Shown: in pieces, positions 55,957 through 64,000 of the stretch
How the letters are laid out: each line of letters opens with the position of its first letter
Numbering within the stretch: position 1 is the first letter of the stretch
Origin: Elmis aenea
Lineage: Eukaryota; Arthropoda; Insecta; Coleoptera; Elmidae
Direction of reading: 5' to 3'
NCBI GenBank assembly: GCA_947652605.1
Contig: OX393576.1
Location: forward strand, 47,158,966-47,222,965
DNA: 64,000 nucleotides
Notes under the pieces: generated by a model
What the model was told of the DNA's origin: nothing
Seen by the model: the letters and a program-made list of their open reading frames with translations, nothing else
Database searches by the model: none
Position numbers and translations under genes: made by a program

Positions 55957-56557
55957 ACCGGGGTAAGATGACGAACGGGGCAAAATGACTAACGGGATAT
56001 AATTCAGTTCCTTGTCAAAATATGTTACCACTATTGACTAATTACAATACATACAAGTAGTGTGAAGCAATATATTGACTTTACCGACCGATTACTATCA
56101 CTATTTCGTAGTAAAATTTAAAATTGTGTGGTACCATACTAAGGTTATAATATTAACGGTAAGTTCAATAAGCTGTAGCACTGTTATAAATTTTGAAAAT
56201 TTATCGCAGTATTTTTTGTTACCCAAACATATTAGAAAACTGCTGACTATATAAAAAAAAACATTTAAATTATTTCTTTTTGTAAGAGATAGATATTTGT
56301 TCATGTTACCCGTCGGGGCAAGATGACGACGGTAAGATGAGGGATGCCGTCATCTTGCCCCTTTTGATTTTTTTCGTGTTCTGACACTAATTTTACTATC
56401 TGGTTTATAATAAAGATATTTATGGCCGTATGCAGAGTCGGAAGTGTAAAGTATGGTGGCATGAAGCTTGTTCAGCATATGAAGGTGGCGGCGATTTTAT
56501 ATGCGATTATTGTTGATTCGTCATCTTACCCCATATTGTACGTCATCTTACCCCGGT
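55957..56557. mobile_element. Inverted-repeat element built on a GGGGTAAGATGACG motif
   Basis: The ends ACCGGGGTAAGATGACG (55957) and CGTCATCTTACCCCGGT (to 56557) are a perfect 17-base inverted repeat. Further copies of the motif (GGGGCAAGATGACG at about 56314, CGTCATCTTGCCCC at about 56347, CGTCATCTTACCCC at about 56518) lie inside, and GGGGTATGATGACG just outside at 56571. It has no coding capacity. The superfamily is not established and no clear target duplication was found. Confidence 0.7.
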
Positions 56558-56599
56558 AATGGGGTATGATGACGAACACTTACCAAAAAGTTTAAACTA

Positions 56600-57440
56600 A
56601 AAATATAGCCACTTGACTTTGTTTAAGTTCTTTATTGAATCATAGTTACGTTGTGTTACATGTTACCTTTCTGAATAAAAATAACATTAGTATCTTCTGG
56701 GTGCATGTTTTTCCCAAATCAATTTTTTTCTTAACTTTGTCAACTTGCTCCGGCATTATCATTATCATAAATCTATAAAATTAAAATCTTGCCGGAAATG
56801 GAATGTAATAACTTTATTAATGACATTGTTACTGCACTATTTATAAATAATAACAGGTAAACACATACAGGATGTTAAAAATAAGAAAAAAAGTAAGCTG
56901 TCAAAAGTTTAGAACTATTTTCTAATTATTTTTTAATTTATTTGCGATTATATCTAATAATGCACAAAAACTGCACGTTGAATGGACTTTTGCATTAAAA
57001 ACTGAAAATATTTTAATTGCTTAGTTTTATTATTTAGCTGCTTGTTAACTCTTGTAAACGAAATTTTATCTAAAGATTGGGACTCACTTAATTGTCGCGC
57101 AATTTATTTTATCAGACGTTACAATAAAACGGGGTTAAGTTTTATAAGGCATTACTTTGCACCATTAATGAAACACAACACCCTAGATTTAAAATTGTTC
57201 CTGTCGAGTTAATCGCATGAGTAACACCACGATACCCTTGAGATTAATAAAGATTAGCTTTTTAACCACATAAATGTAGGGTATAACTATGTCATTGCGC
57301 TTAACATGAATTATTATTATAATTTATATTTAAATTATAGTTAAAAAGATTAGCGCTTTATTTAAAAAAAAAATTATGATTAAAAACTGTATGAGTTTCT
57401 TGGTAGTTCTCGTAAAATTTTTGAAAACGAATATCTTAGA
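56600..57440. other. A+T-rich region without a recognised gene
   Basis: Nothing recognised. Confidence 0.35.
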
Positions 57441-57445
57441 TACAA

Positions 57446-57692
57446 TAGTGTTTCTCAACCCTTTTAAACTTGACCCCCCCTTACTACATCAAATTTCATT
57501 GCGGCCCTCTTAAAAAAAGGACCGCAAATTGTTTTAAAACCCGTATCCTGTTTCACATTGGTGACTAAAATAAAGGGTATTTGCTTTTTAACCTGTCTGG
57601 TGACTTGCTGTTACAATAAATAGTTTTATTTTCATTTCTTTGCGCCGCCTTCAGATAATTGGCGCCTCAGCCTCAGAGGTTAAGAACCACTG
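57446..57692. mobile_element. Degraded hAT miniature with SPIN-like ends
   Basis: The left TAGTGTTTCTCAACCC and right GAGGTTAAGAACCACTG are imperfect inverted repeats of the CAGTGGTT(C/T)(T/C)CAACC type. Flanking octamers (AGATACAA and TTTTACAG) do not match well, so the copy is older than the one at 41441. Confidence 0.6.
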
Positions 57693-57699
57693 TTTTACA

Positions 57700-60032
57700 G
57701 ATTGGAAAGTATTACACCTTCAGAAAGACGTAAACCTTTTTGATGATAAAAAAGCGTAAATTATGAAAGGTGAAAAATATCATAAATTATTTTAGTTTTT
57801 CTTGTGTTAAATTAGGTACATCCAGTTAATTTATGTGAAGTTACGTTTTGTTTTTTAAGGGCCACTTCGATTAAACTTAATAAATACAATAATATTGCAA
57901 TAACTTATCTACTTATATTAAAAGATAAACCCAACAACTCATACATCAGAGAAACGAGAAAAAAATAATCTTTTTAATGGTGTCACAGCCAACTACAACC
58001 CGTATTTAAAATAAGAAAGTTGATGTAACAAAAATAAATGAAGATAGGTAAAATGTATTAACAAATTTTAAATCTACGCAAAAATATGTGTCCCGATAAT
58101 GTCGAAAAATATATTGAGTAGGGTTTCAAGTAGGTAAGCAAAGTTATAAGCAAAAAACGAAAACGTCATTTTTATGAATAGCGCAAAAAAGATTTTTTCA
58201 TAGGATAGTTGCTCTAAAATCATAGATCATTTTGACTCATTTAACCAACTCCGTACCTTTGCCGTTTACGATAATCCCATGCTGTTCACGATGACTGGGA
58301 CACACCCTTTATATGAATCATAAAATATTGGTCGCAGGAAACCAGGTCAAGTAAACATTTTGGTTCCTAATCTAATTAATATCACTTGCATTAGAATTAT
58401 GTTTGCATTTTTGTGATATAGAGCTTTACCTGTTAAAGTTATTGTGATAGAAAACAGAAAATAGTAAATTGTAGTAAGAACTTTAAAAACTTTAATTGAA
58501 GTGATGTTTTAACGCTTTTTATTTATTATTTTACATGTAAAAGTTAAGTTTCTATTTTGAAATTGTAATTAGCTTTATAAAGTTTATTTTGTATTCAACC
58601 ATCTAATTTATTCGCCTATCAATTACTTGGAATAAAATAATGGGCATAATATTTTAAATAAGATGCAACTAAAACTAATATACTTTTGAAAATATTTATG
58701 TTATACGCTAGAATAGATCACATTTTTTGATCAACAACAGAATATCAATAATATACGACCCAAATTTAGAGTTTCCTAGTTCGATGACGTAAGTTTAAAT
58801 TCGCCGCAGGGTAATAGGATTTTCGGACGCCTCAGAAGAGATATAAAACTGAACGTCGTATGTAATGTGCCGTGATATTGCATGTTAAAGAACTTCTTCT
58901 GTTGATTTAATAATCGGAATTGACTAAATTCATTCAGGTGTGGGAACTTGCTCTTCACAGCTTTAACATAAACAAAAAAATAAAGCCCGTTTGTTCACAT
59001 TCAACTGTTTTACCGTTTATAAGCAAATGTTAAGAAATCAGTGCCCTCTCAGTAAATTCATTGTCCAGACGATATTAAACAAAAAGTTATCCCGCAGTGA
59101 ACAATACAATTTTTATTGGATACTTACTTTTCTTTGAATAAAAATAATTCTGTTCTCTGTTTTCAACGGACTGAAGAAAAATATGGTTTCTGCGGTCAGT
59201 TCACATGTTGCAGGAAACTGAATAGCTATTGATCTGAACTGTTTTTGTGTGGTGATCTATCGAGGCTATAAGCTTTATATATACATTAATGGTTTAATGT
59301 GCCACTGGGGTTCTTTTGTTGCCACATAGTTGTAACGTAGGTGACATGTTGTTGCGCACAATGTACACACACATCTGCGTTACATTTTCATTGCCGGTTA
59401 TTTGCAAAACATAACATTAAAAATCACTTTAAAGTACGTTTACGCAAGAACTAGATCACGTAACCAATAACATAACTTTGTGTTTAATTTATCTGGAAGT
59501 TTAGTTCAAGTTTTTGATTAACGTTGCAAAAAAATTCTGGAAACTTTATCTTAACTTTTTTTGTGTATATTGTATAACGTTTTACGCGGTTCACTAAAAG
59601 AATCTAAACCTTCCACTTTGAGAAAGCTACTTTAAAATATTGTTTTAAATATTTTGTGGCGTTCACGATGAACGAAAAGAGGCATTTTGTCATAATCTTA
59701 AAACAGTAATAAATTTTCATACAAAAAAACTTATGTTTAAAAGTCGTTTATATTTAATTTAATATGCAAAACTCTTTTACTTTCTAAGTTAGCTTTTAAA
59801 CCATAAATTTAGGTCTAAATATTAAAACAATTAAGCAAAATTATTAGTAATTAATGAAAAGATAAGCTTTTAAATAATTTAATGGTAAGTTTAAGTTCCA
59901 CTTATCCTATTTAAAAAGCTATTTAACTTTTTGTCTTTATTAAGACAATAATTAGATGCAATTTGAAAAATCGTTCACGATTATAAATCGGCGCACAAAA
60001 ACTTTTTATTTGGGGTTAAAAACATCAATAGA
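57700..60032. other. A+T-rich region without a recognised gene
   Basis: GGGACACACCCTTTATA near 58298 is a repeat-end motif, so part of 58100-58315 is probably an old mariner-like fragment. No coding sequence was recognised in the remaining 2 kb. Confidence 0.35.
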
Positions 60033-60750
60033 CAGGTTGGAAAAAATTCAATTGTTTTACGAGGTATCTCGATTACCATAATAGTAAACGAAAATCTGAT
60101 GTAATTCTCTTGTGTTTTTTTTTAGATTTTTTTTATCTACTTTCCATTTTGGCACTACAGAAAAAATGTAACTTTATCGCTTTTGAAAATTTACTATAAA
60201 TTCTGTTTTTACCAAAATAAAACTAAATGTTATACAGGTATTTTTGCAATAATTTTTGTGCTAAATTTAAAAAGATTTTTAAACTTTTTTTAAGACCTTG
60301 ACTTTTGACAAATAAAGTAAACTTATACGTTAATTTTTAAATGGAAACTCTAGTAGGCAACAATAAAATATAAAAGAGCATTTTTTGCTTTCAAATATAT
60401 ATACTTTCATATATTTTTTTGCAAAAACTAACTCAGATAAAGCTAATTATTTGAAAATTTTATTATCGCAGTTTGCCATGATTTCGTGAACAAGCGATAA
60501 TTACAATTAATGAAACGACTAAAAGTCTTTCCACTTACCTACACTGCTATGGTATGAGGATAAGGGTTGTATTTTAATAAATATATACAGTATATAACAT
60601 ACACTTCTAACATATTTATAAAACTTTTGAATGTTTAAATTTATATAAAATTTTAATCGCATTAAGGTTTAAAAATGCACTAAAACATGACGTTTAGTTG
60701 CTTATTAATTGTAAATATCACTTGTTAAGGAAATCATGAAGGTGATTTTT
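60033..60750. repeat. Family X copy, right arm truncated
   Basis: The left arm 60033-60520 follows 26642-27118 (CTACTTTCCATTTTGGCACT, TTTTTGCAAAAACTAACTCAG-type block, TTTGCCATGATTTCGTGAAC). Only the start of the right arm remains (GACGTTTAGTTGCTTATTAA... near 60690). It is non-coding. Confidence 0.7.
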
Positions 60751-61165
60751 TTTTTAATAATCAGCGTTGTATTTGTGTTCTCCTTTTCTAAATGAACTTT
60801 CATTGCGCTCCCCTTTTTCATATCAATTATTATTGTACCCCCTACCAATTCTTTAATCTTGCCAAAACACTGCATTTGTTCTTATTTCTTAACCGTCCTT
60901 TGGCTGGGTGTATTATTACTAAAACACATATGTATTTTGGTAGTACCTGCTTTACTATAAACTTAAAAATATATTTGAAACTTGGAACACTATTTATTAG
61001 ACTCGCCAAGAAGCTATCTTATGTGTAACCGCTGTCATTTTCAGTACGTATTTTATTTTATTTTTTTCAGTAAAAAGTTTTGTCTTTGATTTCCAATTTT
61101 CTTCCCTCTTGAGATATTTTGCGCAATCCCAAGAAGGCGCACCCCACAGGTTGACAGTCACTGCC
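60751..61165. repeat. Degraded hAT-like sequence
   Basis: CACCCCACAGGTTGACAGTC followed by ACTG (61140-61163) is the inverted form of a CAGTG...CAACCTGTGGGGTG hAT end, similar to that at 41441. The left partner and duplication were not found. A 78-codon frame at 60792 lies inside and has no family features. Confidence 0.4.
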
Positions 61166-61599
61166 TTTATACACCTTATAATTTAAAACAACTGAAAAAA
61201 TATACTACGAAATATTTCCAATCATATTAAAATTGAGGAAATTAACTGTTACCACATTTTTTCGTATCAACGTCAGTTGAACGAATTGCTTAAAATCAAA
61301 CCTAACTTTTTCCAACTTTCGCCATGTTAAAAGCGAGGTCAAAACTTAATACTCTCTACGTATTATGAAGATAGGTGGTTAACAAAAACGAGCTGAAACT
61401 TCAAATCCAGTCACGCAATGACACTAGTATTAAAGAGTGCTCATTTCAGCGATAATGGAAAAAATTATATGAAAATACTGAAACACAAAACGCCCTAAAA
61501 CACATGTAGTAAAAATAGTTTAAATTTGTGATTATCACTTTTTGCAAAATATATTATATCTAATTTTAAACAGAGCTACAGGTTCAAAGGTTAAATAGT

Positions 61600-61930
61600 T
61601 CAGAGTATAACGAACACCCTGTATATTATTTTAAAAATGAACTAGTCAACAATCACTATGACAATATCTGTCAAAATTTAAAAAAAACGGTTCATTTTAG
61701 ACATAAATAATTCTTCAATTTACATGTAAAAATTATAAAATATACAGGGTGTTCAATTTGAAAAAACAATGTTTGGTATCAGTGCGCAAAAACAAAACAC
61801 TGTGTTTAGTTGAAAATAATTTTAGGTCATGTAGTAAATCATTACAAACAACTTTTAAGAGATTTTTTTTTTAATTATTGCCCTTAACAGAGCTATTAAA
61901 TAATTCGTCTGTGCTGGTACACCCTGTATA
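61600..61930. repeat. Fragments of the mariner-like family seen at 43579-44261
   Basis: ACACCCTGTATATTATTTTA (61616) matches 43918, and CAAAAACAAAACACTGTGTT followed by TAGTTGAAAATA (61785-61815) matches 44105-44150. CACCCTGTATA occurs again at 61921. The pieces are in the same relative orientation as in the 44 kb copy. Confidence 0.6.
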
Positions 61931-62164
61931 CTGTATACGTCCATATAAAAGGTTACTGCAAACAAAAAACTCACTTTTTGATGTAACTGTCATTTATTTA
62001 TCCGCCTTACTTTAGCAATAAAAATTGGCAATATTGAATTACTTCCTTAAAAAAAGAGATAAAAACTTAAAATTTAAATGATAGATACAAATTCATAGTT
62101 TCTAAATGCCCATAACATTAAAAATCTATTTTCCGCTCCCGAAGGCGGCAGGTCAAATGTCAAA

Positions 62165-62437
62165 TTTTAACGGAAGACCGTGCCACCTACCAATATACAC
62201 CAATAATTATAGCTTATGTAATCAGAGAAAGATCATCTATCTCAAAGTCTTTTAGGCGGCAGTTATTCAGCGGCGGAGTATATTCAAAAATTCTGGCATA
62301 AATCTATTGCTGGGCCGATCGGAAGACCGTGCCACCTTCAATAAGTAGAAGATAACTAAAAAAAATTAAAATTTTTCAACCGCGCTTTGGTGAATCCGCG
62401 TAAATGGAGACCGCGTAAATAGAGGTATTACTGTATC
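62165..62437. repeat. pogo/Tigger-like terminus and a nearby direct repeat
   Basis: TCCGCGTAAATGGAGACCGC followed by GTAAATAGAGGTATTACTGT (62395-62434) has the form of an inverted pogo/Tigger end (ACAGTAATACCTCTATTTAC). GGAAGACCGTGCCACCT occurs at about 62173 and again at about 62320. The opposite end was not recognised. Confidence 0.45.
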
Positions 62438-62439
62438 TC

Positions 62440-64000
62440 CGAATAGTTCCTCCAAACAAACATATCATCACGTTTACCTTTTTATCAACTCTTACCATTT
62501 TTGAGATCCCTGTAGTGACGTGAATAAAATACACAAATAATACGTACTCCTTTTTTATTTATTCAAGTTGTAAAGCATTTTGTACACAGACGTAGCAAAG
62601 TGCCTAGATATATTAAAAAAAGATGTTCCTTTTAAAATTTCGTCGACTACTGAACCAAGTCGACCATTCTAGAATAAATATTACATAATCTCTTGACTGT
62701 CTGCTACGAACGTACGCCCGTATCTTTCTTTGCTGCAAAATACTTTTACAGTCGAGTACACAGCAAAACTGCAAAAAGGAAATTGGCGAGCGCAAATAGT
62801 CAGTTTTTTGATATATTAACATTAAGCGAATGAAAAATAAATTTCGTTTATTATGCGTGTGATTTAAAGCGTATATATTTTGTAACGAGCAGAATTTAAT
62901 AATAAAATTCAAAGGGAAAAATAAAATATATTTTATTCCCCAGAGTTGTTCAATTTCATCAAGAATGTGTCTAAGGATTCCGTAGAGAAAATCAACAGAT
63001 ACAATCATGGAATAATCAACGTTGCAACTAAAATTGTTCTGGAGTATCGACCGTTGAGGTAATTACCCCATTACAATAATTAATCTTTCAGATTAAACTT
63101 TAGTTAAGTTCTCTCTGAATAATTGACTTAATTAAGTGGATAATTACTAAAAACTTCGATATAAACGTAAACAAAGAAAACTTCTTTAATAGTTCAGAGT
63201 TTATTGGCGTTTAATAAATTTATATTGTGGATTATGTCACCCTGCAGAATACAGTTAACAGAATTTTGTACCTCCCTATTTTAATTCCTTATTAAAGTAA
63301 AGTTATTGTTTAAATTATGGTCCAGCAGTTTATCAATGATAAAATTTTTGCCATTTACTTATATTGCATTGTGTATAGTATTCTAAAATAATACAGTTTT
63401 GTTCGTTGTCTTATCTACCTGCCTAAATTATCACTAGTTATATTATAATTTTACTAAATAAGTTGTGAAGTATGTTGTCGAAATATCAAAATTTAATGCA
63501 ACTTTTCCTTTGTTTTATGGCGCCAATGAAAAAAATGTGTAACCAACGAAGTAAAGCTAAATCGAACAAAATTGGGTTATTGAACATAAAATATGATGAA
63601 AGGCAATCTTAAACGCGTTTGAGAAAGTGTAATATATGACGACAGAGATGAGAAAATACGTTTTATCAAAAACATAAATGTCAGTTGGTACAAATTAATA
63701 TTAATTTTCGAGCAAACCTACTTTGAATTGTCTTAACATATAAATACATGTTTTAAATCTATTCCAACAACCAAATTCAAAAATATTAATGTGTAATCAA
63801 ACTGCGTTATTAATAAATAGCAAAGCAGTTAAACAAAATAGTAATTATTATTTATTATCAGTGATAATGCAGTAGATATATTTCAAACAACATGCAACTT
63901 TGTTTTAAATTTTTCAGTGTGCTTGGCAATTATTTTGATCAATCGTTTTCAGTTGTACAATATTCGTTGTATTGTTTTGTGATATTATTTGTCATTTCAA
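62440..64000. other. A+T-rich region without a recognised gene; one 131-codon open frame
   Basis: A minus-strand frame at 62613-63008 encodes 131 residues starting MIVSVDFLYGILRH, with a basic C-terminal part (RKIRAYVRSRQSRD). It is the longest frame here other than the gypsy and LINE frames. I recognise no domain, signal peptide or splice signals and do not call it a gene. 63010-64000 shows nothing. Confidence 0.3.

Noticed and set aside
57438..57700. An 8-base target duplication for the hAT miniature at 57446
   Set aside because: AGATACAA and TTTTACAG agree at only about half the positions.
62613..63008. 131-codon minus-strand frame as a real gene
   Set aside because: No recognised domain, A+T-rich composition like the flanks, no promoter or splice evidence. 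A faint resemblance of the basic C-terminal part to Harbinger-type nucleases was too weak to use.

Overview
This is an A+T-rich eukaryotic window, most likely from an insect; a beetle is possible but the sequence does not settle it. The evidence is the kind of mobile DNA present: mariner-type transposases including one with a DUF4817-like domain, piggyBac and PIF/Harbinger-type ends, hAT elements with 8-base target duplications, a Ty3/gypsy element with a tRNA-Lys primer site, and non-LTR retrotransposon fragments. No complete host gene was found. The window looks like intergenic or intronic DNA filled by successive transposon insertions. Every coding trace except one small candidate exon (14290-14394) belongs to a mobile element, and nearly all are broken.

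Layout. 0-4 kb: a mariner-like element with terminal inverted repeats (TIRs) of about 0.4-0.5 kb, carrying a degraded DUF4817-type reading frame and interrupted by a piggyBac element flanked by TTAA. 8.5-9.7 kb: a 1.2 kb non-autonomous hAT element. 10-13 kb: an inverted-repeat element with a broken tyrosine-recombinase gene, into which a Ty3/gypsy element with apparently identical LTRs but only the RT-end/RNase H/integrase-start part of pol has inserted. 13.2-17 kb: a LINE scrap, the candidate exon, a piggyBac-type and a PIF-type miniature element, and a pogo/Tigger element interrupted by a hAT miniature. 17.9-25.4 kb: long-TIR mariner-like elements, a pogo deletion derivative, three PIF-type miniatures with TTA duplications and a mariner pseudogene. 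26-38 kb: two more mariner pseudogenes, a repeat family called family X here, and a 1.75 kb Foldback-like element with 33-base tandem repeats in its TIRs inserted into a family X copy. 39-46 kb: several hAT miniatures. 47-55 kb: LINE fragments, a 1.2 kb hAT element and a hAT transposase remnant. 55-64 kb: an element built around a GGGGTAAGATGACG motif, old hAT and pogo ends, a third family X copy and featureless A+T-rich DNA.

The genes do not cooperate in a pathway. What links them is nesting: piggyBac in mariner-like, gypsy in tyrosine-recombinase element, hAT in pogo, an unknown insert in hAT, Foldback in family X. Target duplications and, in two cases, an uninterrupted paralogue elsewhere in the window allow insertions to be delimited from the sequence alone. 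I found no convincing new cellular system; the most distinctive items are the Foldback-like element, the tyrosine-recombinase element with inverted ends and a subterminal hairpin, and the candidate exon.
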